NCBI GenBank assembly: GCA_003158275.1
Contig: PMIN01000009.1
Location: 1 to 38,497, forward strand
Origin: Methanobacteriota archaeon
Lineage (GTDB): Archaea; Halobacteriota; Bog-38; Methanoflorentales; Methanoflorentaceae
DNA length: 38,497 bases
Reading direction: 5' to 3'
In this document: positions 28,762 through 35,864 of the stretch, piece after piece
How positions within the stretch are numbered: position 1 is the first letter of the stretch
How the letters are laid out: every line of letters begins with the position of its first letter
The notes under the pieces: generated by a model
The model's database searches: none
Told to the model about the DNA's origin: nothing
What the model saw: only the letters and a program-made list of their open reading frames with translations
Translations under genes and position numbers: made by a program

Positions 28762-29090
28762 GGAACCACCCGTATTTGACGTCTAAGTAGTTACTATCTC
28801 AGCTTGTATTGTCTCAATTAATTTCTTTCGTTTTATTGATAGGGACTATAAGAGTAGCTGATCATGCGTGTTCTTTGCTTATTTGAATGCCAGATGTGTC
28901 ACGCTAAGAGCGTTCTTAAAAGACGAATTAGGTGACTATTACACATGCGTATTATTTTAAACGAGTTAATCGTGCCATATCTATGAATTCATTTGTTGAG
29001 TAATCCGAGAGATTGACATAGTTGATTCTTGGCGACGTGCTCACTGTGACTTGTGTACATCTCTGCTAACCATTACAAAACTATTATGAA
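28762..29090. other. Intergenic region, 329 bp
   Basis: Upstream of the thiolase gene and downstream of the NeuD/PglD-like gene on the same strand. AT-rich; a TATA-like stretch (minus-strand CTTATAG near 28846-28852) could belong to a promoter for the thiolase pair. No gene is seen. Confidence 0.35.
28765..28770 (-). promoter_or_regulatory. GGTGGT ribosome binding site deciding the thiolase start
   Basis: GGTGGT on the minus strand just upstream of the ATT at 28759-28761. The same hexamer precedes the 6-dehydrogenase ATG at 35864, where the start is not in doubt. It supports translation from a non-AUG codon here rather than from the internal ATG at 28701. Confidence 0.5.
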
Positions 29091-29750
29091 TCACCAAGGT
29101 TTTTCATCATCAGATCGATAGGTCTTCTTCACTGCAGCGGGTATTCCTGCTACAAGCGCCATTTCTGGTACATCTTTGGTCACTACAGCACCGGCCGCTA
29201 CAATAGCACCTGCTCCGATTTCTATGTTTTCTAAGATCGTCGCATTTGTGCCAACAAATACTTCTCTTCCTACGGTCGCACGCCCCATAATTTTGGCTCC
29301 AGGTGAGACGGTGGTGTAATCTCCCAGCTTAACATCGTGGCCTATGAGTGCCCCAAGATTGATGATCACGTGTCGGCCAATCTCGATTTGACAAGTTAAT
29401 ATAACTCCTGGTGCAATAACCGTTCCCTCGAGAATATGCACCCAGCGCGAATGGATTGTACTTGGATGTATGACAGTATCAAAGAAGTAGCCATTATTGC
29501 GCAGCTTATGCGCAAGTCGCTTGCGTTTAGTTGAGCCTATAGCCAGTATGACCAACGGCCTCTCCTGTTCTGAAGCTAGATCCAAATAAGAAGTATCACG
29601 TACTGGTTTTCCGTTGATGAGTTCACCTGCCCGTGCACTCTGCTCCTCTACAAAGCCAATGACGTCTTTTTCACGCTTTAAGTCAATATAAATACCTAAT
29701 ACTTCTCTCGCAAACCCTCCTGCGCCTACAATTATTACGCTTTTTTCCAT
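29091..29750 (-). CDS. NeuD/PglD-family sugar N-acyltransferase
   Basis: 219 residues from the ATG at 29750 (a GTG three codons upstream at 29759 is the alternative). Residues 1-90 form the small Rossmann-like domain that begins SVIIVGAGGFAREVLGIY; from about 95 on, a left-handed beta helix of hexapeptide repeats follows (VIAPGVILTCQIEIG, VIINLGALIGHDVKLGDY, TVGREVFVGTNATI, IEIGAGAIVAAGAVVTKDVP), ending in a GIPA loop. His138 in IGHDV sits where the catalytic His of PglD is. The family transfers an acyl group, usually acetyl from acetyl-CoA, to the C4 amino group of UDP-4-amino-4,6-dideoxy-GlcNAc, or acts on sialic-acid-like sugars. It follows the aminotransferase and dehydratase on the same strand, which fits the third step of that pathway; the acyl donor may be acetyl-CoA or the hydroxyacyl-CoA predicted from its downstream neighbours. 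Confidence 0.9.
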   Translation of the reverse strand: MEKSVIIVGAGGFAREVLGIYIDLKREKDVIGFVEEQSARAGELINGKPVRDTSYLDLASEQERPLVILAIGSTKRKRLAHKLRNNGYFFDTVIHPSTIHSRWVHILEGTVIAPGVILTCQIEIGRHVIINLGALIGHDVKLGDYTTVSPGAKIMGRATVGREVFVGTNATILENIEIGAGAIVAAGAVVTKDVPEMALVAGIPAAVKKTYRSDDEKPW

Positions 29751-30018
29751 GTTTTCCACTGTTCAATAAACGACTTGCATACTATATCTGGTTATTTTTA
29801 AGCATCTGCTTGCTAACAGTTATGAATTCTGGCTTGCGTGAAGAAGTTACCTAGCGGCTGAAGTTAGTAACCTTAAGTAAGAACCTATGTAACATGCGTG
29901 TCAACTTGAATGTCAACATCAGTTGACCGTCGTCAATCAGACAACCAAGCAGACAAATTGTTCAGAAAAAGGTTGAGTTTTTCTACAAAAAACGAACGGT
30001 TCCTGTAGCCGTGCAAAA

Positions 30019-31023
30019 TCACTGGCGATATATCTTTTTCAGCAACTGTTTGATTTCATCTTTAGACAGGTTTTGTACCTCCTCAGAGCTGTATCTCGAA
30101 CTGTCTTTTTGTTGACGCGCCTCCTTGCATAAATTCACGACGAAATAGGTGCCCTCGTCACAAGCACATTGTGCTTCATCTTCAGTCATCAGTTCCTCAA
30201 ACATCTTCTCACCTTTTTGCTTCCCTATTTCGATTAGTTTGATCTCGCTTGGACTATAGCCGTTTTCCACAGCTAGTACCTCAATCATCGCCTGTGCAAG
30301 ATCCACCACATTTAAAGACTTCAATTTTGGAACGTAGATATCTCCACCATTTGTTGTCGCCCCCGCCGTCATTATAAGCTCAGCTGCATCGGCCATAGTC
30401 ATCACAAATCTCGTCATTTCTCGATGTGTTACGGTAACCGGTCCGCCTCGCTCTATTTGATTCCGAAAAATGGGCATGACCGAGCCTCGTGAATTGAGTA
30501 CGTTTCCAAACCGTACACACGAGAATTTCGTCCTGTGTGCGCCCTTGTATTGATTTGCTGCGAGCATCAGGCGCTCAGCAACTAGCTTCGTTGCCCCCAT
30601 CACGTTATAGGGATTGACAGCCTTGTCCGTGCTAATGAATATGACGCCCCCAACCTCTTTCTCCAGGGCAGCTTCGATCACATTTTGAGTCCCAAATACG
30701 TTTGTTTTGGCAGCTTCAAACGCATTGTTCTCGCATAAAACCACGTGTTTTAATGCTGCGCAGTGAAAAACGACGTCGACTCCTTCAAATGCCCTCGCTA
30801 ATCGCGCCTTATCTCTTATATCTCCCACAAACATTCTAATCTTTCGCGAACGCAGTTTCTGATCTAAATCAAACAAGCCCGTTTCGTTATTATCCAATAT
30901 CCGTATGGTTGATGCCTCGAACCGAGATAGTCTCTCGACTAATCCACTTCCGATGGTTCCAGATGCGCCCGTAACGAGGATAACGCTATCCGCATAGAAG
31001 TCCGCGAGCTCGCGCATGTCCAT
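30019..31023 (-). CDS. UDP-sugar 4,6-dehydratase, CapD/PglF type (short soluble form)
   Basis: 334 residues from the ATG at 31023; a GTG at 31026 directly before it is an alternative. It is an extended SDR of the polysaccharide-biosynthesis (CapD) family: nucleotide loop LVTGASGTIGS (Gly19, 22, 25), VGDIRD, AALKHV near 90-94, and ISTDKAVNPYNVMGATK with Ser131, Met142 and Lys146. The Met in place of the usual Tyr is the Ser-Met-Lys triad of WbpM/PglF/CapD enzymes. RFGNVLNSRGSVMPIF and GGDIYVPKL further identify the family. Product expected: UDP-2-acetamido-2,6-dideoxy-4-ketohexose from UDP-GlcNAc, in the cytosol. Unlike PglF it lacks the membrane N-terminal domain. Its start overlaps the stop of the aminotransferase gene by one base (TGATG), so the two are co-translated. 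Confidence 0.93.
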   Translation of the reverse strand: MDMRELADFYADSVILVTGASGTIGSGLVERLSRFEASTIRILDNNETGLFDLDQKLRSRKIRMFVGDIRDKARLARAFEGVDVVFHCAALKHVVLCENNAFEAAKTNVFGTQNVIEAALEKEVGGVIFISTDKAVNPYNVMGATKLVAERLMLAANQYKGAHRTKFSCVRFGNVLNSRGSVMPIFRNQIERGGPVTVTHREMTRFVMTMADAAELIMTAGATTNGGDIYVPKLKSLNVVDLAQAMIEVLAVENGYSPSEIKLIEIGKQKGEKMFEELMTEDEAQCACDEGTYFVVNLCKEARQQKDSSRYSSEEVQNLSKDEIKQLLKKIYRQ

Positions 31024-32144
31024 CACGTCCTAAAACTACAGATCTCATCGACGACGTAGTTCATCTCTTCCTCCTTCATGTGTGGCCATAGGGGGAGTGT
31101 CAATACGTGCGTAGCCAATTCTTCTGTAACCGGTAGTCGACTCGAACACTTTAAAACTTGCCGGAAAAAAAAGGACTGGTGCACAGGCGGGAAATAGACT
31201 TTAGTTATTATTCCTCTATCAAACAGGTGTGACATCAACTGATCTCGCGCGGGATGTCTTATCGTGTACATCTGGTATACAGGATAGTACCCGGAAGGGG
31301 ACGTAGGAGTCACAACCTCACCGTCATTTCTTTTCAGTTTGGAAGTCAAATAATGCGCATTTTTTTGTCGCATGCCAATGATGGCATCTGCCTTGTCCAA
31401 CTGAGTCATTCCTAATGCCGCAACGATGTTTGACATCCGGAAGTTGTATCCCAACGTAACGTAATCCGAGCCGTAGTTTTGCTCCGGCCCCAGAGGCTTT
31501 TTAGTTTGCCCGTGAGAGCGTATCAATTCAAGTTTGTCGCGTACTTGCTCGGAATCAGTCGTAACCGCACCGCCGTCTCCTGTGGTGATAATCTTATTCT
31601 GACAGAAACTGAACATTGCTGAGTCGCCAAAAGTTCCAACTCGTGATTCTTCGATCTTGGCGCCAAAAGACTCGGCTGCATCTTCTATGAGAACCAGGCC
31701 ATTATCTTGGGCGATTTCCTTGAGCTCTCGGATCCTGCACGGACATCCTCCGTAGTGAACAGGTATTATTGCTTTTGTATGAGTTGTAATCCTTTCCATC
31801 ACGTCTTCTGGGTCCAAACCGAAAGTTTCTTCCTCAACGTCTGCAAAAACTGGTTTTGCTCCAACGAAAAGTGGCGCATTTGCAGTAGCGACAAAAGTGA
31901 AAGAGGGTACTATAACTTCATCACCCTGTCCAATGCCGTAAGCTAAGAGCGCAGAATGAAGTGCTGAAGTCCCTGAATTGAAAACAGTAGCGCAGTTGGT
32001 GCCAACGTAACGCTTGATCTTGTTTTCGAATAAGCCAACATTTTCACCTATTGCCCAATTCAATCCAGACGCAAGCGAATTCGCGACATTCTCGATGTCT
32101 AGCTTATCCCAATAGATCTTGAAAAGGGGAATCTTAACACTCAT
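31023..32144 (-). CDS. DegT/DnrJ/EryC1/StrS-family sugar aminotransferase
   Basis: 373 residues from the ATG at 32144. PLP-dependent sugar aminotransferase: NSGTSALHSALLAYGIGQGD at 56-75, EVIVPSFTFVATANA, VHYGGCPC, LIEDAAESFGA with Asp155, and SFCQNKIITTGDGGAV with the PLP-binding Lys184. It should aminate the 4-keto sugar made by the dehydratase whose gene follows, like PglE, using glutamate as donor. The frame is open five codons further upstream to 32159, but the 32144 start is preferred because its ATG overlaps the TGA of a decayed hexapeptide acyltransferase (ATGA), a typical operon junction. The 4,6-dehydratase gene starts at its own stop. Aminotransferase, dehydratase and N-acyltransferase thus lie in a row as for a 4-amino-4,6-dideoxy sugar. 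The substrate stereochemistry is not resolved by sequence. Confidence 0.93.
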   Translation of the reverse strand: MSVKIPLFKIYWDKLDIENVANSLASGLNWAIGENVGLFENKIKRYVGTNCATVFNSGTSALHSALLAYGIGQGDEVIVPSFTFVATANAPLFVGAKPVFADVEEETFGLDPEDVMERITTHTKAIIPVHYGGCPCRIRELKEIAQDNGLVLIEDAAESFGAKIEESRVGTFGDSAMFSFCQNKIITTGDGGAVTTDSEQVRDKLELIRSHGQTKKPLGPEQNYGSDYVTLGYNFRMSNIVAALGMTQLDKADAIIGMRQKNAHYLTSKLKRNDGEVVTPTSPSGYYPVYQMYTIRHPARDQLMSHLFDRGIITKVYFPPVHQSFFFRQVLKCSSRLPVTEELATHVLTLPLWPHMKEEEMNYVVDEICSFRT

Positions 32145-32490
32145 AGTTTCGCGTCGCATGAATCTTTGTCTGACTGTCGCGGAGAGCTGATAATCGGAGC
32201 GCCATGCACCAGCCTATTCTTCAAGACAACTCGGTTCACCAAGCTAAAAGCTCCAATCGTTGAATTCTCTCCCACAGTCATTCCGGACATGATTACATAT
32301 GGCTGCCAGTTCTGCTGTTCCTTGCAGAGTGACAGTTCCTTTTTTTGCCATCAATAGTCGATACGGCGCAAATAGCACAATGCGATCCGATTTGAACATA
32401 ATCTTGAATAAAGATCCTATGTTTCGCATTAGGGTAAATCTGCGTTCCCCCGGTGCCAAATTGCCGACAAGTTGGCATATCCGGCCTCAC
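32141..32490 (-). pseudogene. Decayed hexapeptide-repeat sugar acyltransferase
   Basis: Three minus-strand frames stitch into one left-handed-beta-helix acyltransferase. First: TQIYPNAKHRIFIQDYVQIG and SHCAICAVSTIDGKK (about 32450-32340). Second: GTVTLQGTAEL. Third: MSGMTVGENSTIGAFSLVNR, then RLVHGAPIISSPRQSDKD and a TGA at 32141-32143. Frameshifts fall around 32345 and 32285. The last frame ends exactly in the ATGA overlap with the aminotransferase gene, so this was the preceding cistron of the same operon. Such enzymes acylate nucleotide-linked or lipid-linked amino sugars; its loss leaves the NeuD/PglD-like gene as the only visible soluble N-acyltransferase. Confidence 0.8.
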
Positions 32491-32589
32491 TCAGTTAATT
32501 TGTTGCTTTTATCTCGGTGGCTCTCCAATTTTCAAATCTGCGCTCACAGCATTGCACGATCACTGCCTGAAGCAATCACTTCCGCCGAT

Positions 32590-32832
32590 CCTTATACAGA
32601 AATTTCAGGGTTTAGATGACGTTAGCGCGCAGGCAGTTGCTAGTAGGCAACGCGCTGTAACAATTCATCATCAAATGCGTACGTCGCTCTGCACTTCAGC
32701 TATACGTTCGTTTAGCTCTCCTGGCGCCATAGGGATCCTTGCAGGCACGAATGACGTGTGTGCTTTCTGCGTTACCAAAAACCTCCTTAGTGGCTGCAGA
32801 TTTCCTTTGTCATATACGAGCAGGATTTTCAT
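32590..32832 (-). pseudogene. Unassigned decayed reading frame beginning MKILLVYDKG
   Basis: From the minus-strand ATG at 32832, 53 codons read MKILLVYDKGNLQPLRRFLV, THTSFVPARIP-like text and an ending ERIAEVQSDVRI before two stops; the frame then shows further stops. The start resembles the first beta strand of a GT-B glycosyltransferase, but the remnant is too short to name. It lies between the decayed epimerase upstream and the decayed acyltransferase downstream, in the same orientation. Confidence 0.35.
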
Positions 32833-32967
32833 TGTTCAAGGGTGTTCCAGTTCGAAGGATGTTCGAATCTTACTGGAACGCGCCCGCCTTGCCGGCGTTA
32901 TGTCTCGACGATCACGACGAATGTGCAAACAGAAACTCGATTGCTTATTATTTAAAGGCTGCGAAAG

Positions 32968-33276
32968 CTTGAAAGATTAAACACAGCGCGCTCTAAATCG
33001 TCCCAGTTTACAACAAACCACTCGTGAACGTGCTTCAGTCCTTCACGAACTTCGTTCGTTCGGGGACGATACCCGAGCAGTTTTTGTGCCCTGTCAAAGA
33101 AGAGATGAGCGTTTTTGCATCCAAATCCCTCTCTGAATGTGCACAACCCCGAGAGCATTGCCATACCCTGTTGACCTGATCGCCTTGTCAATTCCCCGCG
33201 TTTCTGCTTCTCTCAACGCGTAACCTAAATCCGAACCAGATTCAAATACCATATCTGGTTCAAAACACCCTAACAT
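32968..33276 (-). pseudogene. Decayed C-terminal part of an NAD-dependent sugar epimerase/dehydratase
   Basis: Minus-strand text in two frames: SGSDLGYALREAETRGIDKA upstream and, after a shift, CKNAHLFFDRAQKLLGYRPR followed by EGLKHVHEWFVVNWDDLERA. The block from FFDRAQKLLGYRPR to EGL...WF is the standard ending of extended SDR epimerases (compare ISKARSFGYDPKGTF...STVRWFENG in the intact epimerase at 35836-36783). The catalytic N-terminal half is missing. The product would have changed the configuration of a nucleotide sugar. Minus-strand order epimerase remnant, unassigned remnant, acyltransferase remnant, aminotransferase suggests that a longer operon has decayed from its 5' side. Confidence 0.55.
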
Positions 33277-33359
33277 GTCAAAATTTGTCCAAGTTTCTTA
33301 CCCTTCAGATATCCTTTGGCTGTGGGTCTGTTGTAATACCAGTTGTCGTAATCACTAAT

Positions 33360-33908
33360 GTCCATGAATCGGATACTTCTGCCATTTTTATAAACGATCT
33401 TTGGACTTCAGTTTTGGCAATCTCGCGTCTGTTTCAACATTTAGGCCACTCTATTCTGTTCCTTAATGCAGGGGCGGGTTTTGGCTGGTGCCTGCCCAAG
33501 GACACAAAAGCACCATGCACGTTCGCTGAGGCACAACGCTATTCAGCGCCTTTGCTGAGGTCTACACTGGCGGTAAACCAAGCGCAAGCCTAACACGTCG
33601 CCCAGCTCGCTCTTACAACGCTCAGGGACCGCGGGGTAAAAAAGTGCCCCGCCTCAGCCTCTCGTTCAAGCCCGATACCGATGACATTCGCGAAGCCCCC
33701 CACCCTAAAAGTTGCCCACATGGGCTTGAAGACGGGCGCGCACGTCGGCGCGTTCAGCGCGTTTGATCCTGTGGTCAAGCGGGTGAGTCAGCCCGGCTTT
33801 GAAGGGCTTGAGTATTCGCCCTCAATTGCAGATTGCCTTGCACGAGCGCACTGTTGTATCGTTTTTGACCGAGTAGGAGCAGTTGCCAAGCGCCCCCCTC
33901 GAAAATGA
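33360..33908 (+). pseudogene. Decayed C-terminal half of a UDP-glucose 6-dehydrogenase
   Basis: Plus-strand frames give TSAIFINDLW (normally an F-I-N-E-stretch), then FLNAGAGFGWCLPKDTKAPC with the catalytic Cys of the GFGGSCxPKD motif still present though the preceding Gly-Ser is damaged, YSAPLLRSTLAVNQAQ and a stop, then VAQLALTTLRDR, and in the next frame PPTLKVAHMGLKTGAHVGAF with PGFEGLEYSPSIADCLARAH and CIVFD. This is the order of the C-terminal half of UDP-glucose/GDP-mannose dehydrogenases (motif block, helix, UDP-binding domain). At least one stop and one frameshift break it and the NAD-binding half is gone. The stretch is GC-richer than the surrounding island, hinting at a different source or age. 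The ancestral product was a UDP-uronic acid. Confidence 0.8.
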
Positions 33909-34128
33909 GGCAAAGTTTTGCCCTACTTTTGCCTAGCGCATCATGTGGATATTCGCTTACATCTCTCAGACACCATATAGCCAACCGATTTCCGCTCGGA
34001 TTTGAGTGCGTGGGCCTCACCCTAAGCTCTAAACGTAGCTCGGGCAACGGTGGTGCGCCTTCCGATAGAAGTGCGCATACATCACAAACAGCTTTTCGGT
34101 CGGAGCGAAGGCATTACGAGGACCGTGG
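33909..34128. other. Linker between two decayed genes
   Basis: Plus-strand text such as LPSASCGYSLTSLRHHIANR is open but shows no family match. It may be the degraded tail of the dehydrogenase. Confidence 0.3.
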
Positions 34129-34493
34129 ATGAACGAAAGAAAAAATCATGGAGTTTGCATACTCAGAACCGGTAATAGAACGGATCAGTATCCCGCAGCA
34201 CTCACCTTAGGAGAAGCACAAATTACGGCAGTCAATATCTCAAATCATGAAGGAAAGCATTCAACTTATCGGCCAGTCATTTCACTGAATAACGCAAATA
34301 GTAGCACCGACCTGTATGGCACTAATATGGCACTAATATTACTGTTGAGAACGGGCAATCGTGGCAAGAAAGCTCGAGTTTAAGGCCCGATTATGCTGCG
34401 AATAATTTGCGGGAAGAATTTCTACTCCAATTGTACGGAAATTCTACAACGCGGTATGGGGAACTTCATTTATCACTGTCACCAAGAAGGTAG
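34129..34493 (+). pseudogene. Remnant of a DUF1616-type extracellular domain, frameshifted by an 11-bp duplication
   Basis: The plus frame from 34129 reads NRTDQYPAALTLGEAQITAV, NISNHEGKHSTYRPVISL and then TDLYGTN, where a direct 11-bp duplication (34315-34336) shifts the frame. If one copy is removed, the frame continues ITVENGQSWQESSSLRPDYA, LREEFLLQLYGNSTTRYGEL and HLSLS, to a TAG at 34491-34493. YPAALTLGE...I...V.NHE...Y then GQSW, EEFLL and Y-x-x-LHL are the landmarks of the C-terminal DUF1616 domain of archaeal membrane proteins. Here the membrane part is absent, so the fragment cannot work. It suggests that an archaeal surface-biosynthesis membrane protein once stood beside the lost dehydrogenase. 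Confidence 0.65.
34315..34336. repeat. 11-bp tandem duplication inside the DUF1616 remnant
   Basis: TATGGCACTAA occurs twice in a row (34315-34325 and 34326-34336). Eleven is not a multiple of three, so the second copy shifts the frame; deleting one copy restores the downstream homology. Confidence 0.9.
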
Positions 34494-34526
34494 TTTATGG
34501 TGCCGCTGGTTATGGGCGTCTGCGGT

Positions 34527-35864
34527 TCATTCATTCTTAGCTCCAACGCCTTTGTAGACAAATCCTACTAGCCTCGTTGCATCAGGATCGAAGATGCGTC
34601 TCCCGTCGACGATTATGGCCGTGCGCATCATATCCCTGATTTTTGGTAAGTCAAGCCCTTCAAAATCGCGATGTGCTGTCATAAGGACAAGTGCGTCCGC
34701 TCCGGAGAGTGCCGGATAAACCATCTCTACAGGGATCGCAAACTTCCTTAGAACGCTTTCTTCAACATACGGGTCTACCAGATGAACATTCGCTCCTCTC
34801 TTTGTGAGTTCCTCAATGACTACCACGGACGGGCTCTCACGGTAGTCGCTGACGTTCTCTTTATAAGTCAATCCAAGCACCGCTATTTTCGAGCCGTTTA
34901 CTGCCCTGCTCTGTTCGTTAAGCGCATCCACAATCAGTTGCAAAACGTGGAATGGCATGGAGTCGTTGACAGCTCTGCCAGCAGCTATCACTTGAGAGTG
35001 GTAGCCCAACTCTGCTGCTTTTTGGACCAGGTAGTAAGGATCGACAGGCAGACAGTGCCCGCCGACCCCGGCGCCTGGATAATACACGTTGAAGTTCCAT
35101 TTGGTCGCGGCGGCGCGTATCACCTCCATGATATCGATATGCAGGCGTTCGAAGATCAAAGCGAGCTCGTTCATAAGCGCGATGTTGAGATCCCTTTGAA
35201 TGTTCTCAATGATTTTTGCCGCTTCCGCAGTCTTGATGTCCCTGACGGTCACAACGTCCTTCGCGTTATTTCTGTACAACTGCGCCGTGATTTCAGTCCA
35301 TTGAGGCGTGATGCCACCAACAACGCGAACGACGTCAAGGATGCCGTGCGCTGCATCCCCTGGATTATACCGTTCCGGGCAGTAGGCCAACCCAAAATCA
35401 GTGCCTGCCTTTAACCCCGACTCTTCGAGTACAGGTTTTAGCACTTCGTCGGTCACTCCCGGATATACTGTTGATTCGAGGACGACGAGCTTGCCGGGAC
35501 CCAGGCCTCGTGAAATGCCCTGGCCCGCAGAAATGATGAATGACAAATCAGGCTTCTTGTCTGGAGTAACTGGCGTTGGTACCGTAATGATGGTTACATC
35601 GCTTTTCTTGGTGGCCTCTGTGGTGTCAGTCGTCGCTGTCAGTTTCTCGCGTCGAACGACTCTCGCAACTCTCTCGTCGATGTCTAAATCTTTGAGGTAG
35701 CATGAGCCTTGATTAATCGCGTTGACTTTGTCGCGAGTTCTACTGACACCGATAACGTTGAAGCCATTTTCAGCAAAATTCACCGCCGTCGGTAATCCGA
35801 CGTAGCCCATCCCGATAACGGCAATCCGTGCAGACTTATCCTTGATTGCCTGATCTAAGTCCAT
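34527..35864 (-). CDS. UDP-N-acetylhexosamine 6-dehydrogenase (WecC/WbpA/TviB-like)
   Basis: 445 residues from the ATG at 35864. Nucleotide-sugar dehydrogenase: RIAVIGMGYVGLPTAVNF (residues 13-30, GxGxxG), TIITVPTPV, ESTVYPGVTDEVLKP at 130-144, YCPERYNPGDA, TAEAAKIIENIQRDLNIAL with Lys218, and GAGVGGHCLPVDPYYLV with the catalytic Cys271. GGHC-P-DPYY marks the UDP-HexNAc (ManNAc/GlcNAc) type rather than the UDP-glucose type. It oxidises C6 twice with NAD+ to give a UDP-HexNAc uronic acid. The frame is open 21 codons upstream to 35927, but the 35864 start has AGGTGGT 7 bases before it and fits the family; it overlaps the upstream epimerase gene by 29 bp, so the two are coupled. wecC, wbpA and tviB are the closest-known relatives; the stereoisomer used is not clear. 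Confidence 0.93.
   Translation of the reverse strand: MDLDQAIKDKSARIAVIGMGYVGLPTAVNFAENGFNVIGVSRTRDKVNAINQGSCYLKDLDIDERVARVVRREKLTATTDTTEATKKSDVTIITVPTPVTPDKKPDLSFIISAGQGISRGLGPGKLVVLESTVYPGVTDEVLKPVLEESGLKAGTDFGLAYCPERYNPGDAAHGILDVVRVVGGITPQWTEITAQLYRNNAKDVVTVRDIKTAEAAKIIENIQRDLNIALMNELALIFERLHIDIMEVIRAAATKWNFNVYYPGAGVGGHCLPVDPYYLVQKAAELGYHSQVIAAGRAVNDSMPFHVLQLIVDALNEQSRAVNGSKIAVLGLTYKENVSDYRESPSVVVIEELTKRGANVHLVDPYVEESVLRKFAIPVEMVYPALSGADALVLMTAHRDFEGLDLPKIRDMMRTAIIVDGRRIFDPDATRLVGFVYKGVGAKNE

Noticed and set aside
32453-32980. 175-codon plus-strand open frame
   Set aside because: It runs antisense to the decayed minus-strand acyltransferase and neighbouring remnant. It has no family features or ribosome site, and the minus-strand homology explains the region.
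34782-35414. 210-codon plus-strand open frame
   Set aside because: It lies wholly inside the well-supported 6-dehydrogenase on the other strand; His/Arg/Val-rich antisense text with no domain.
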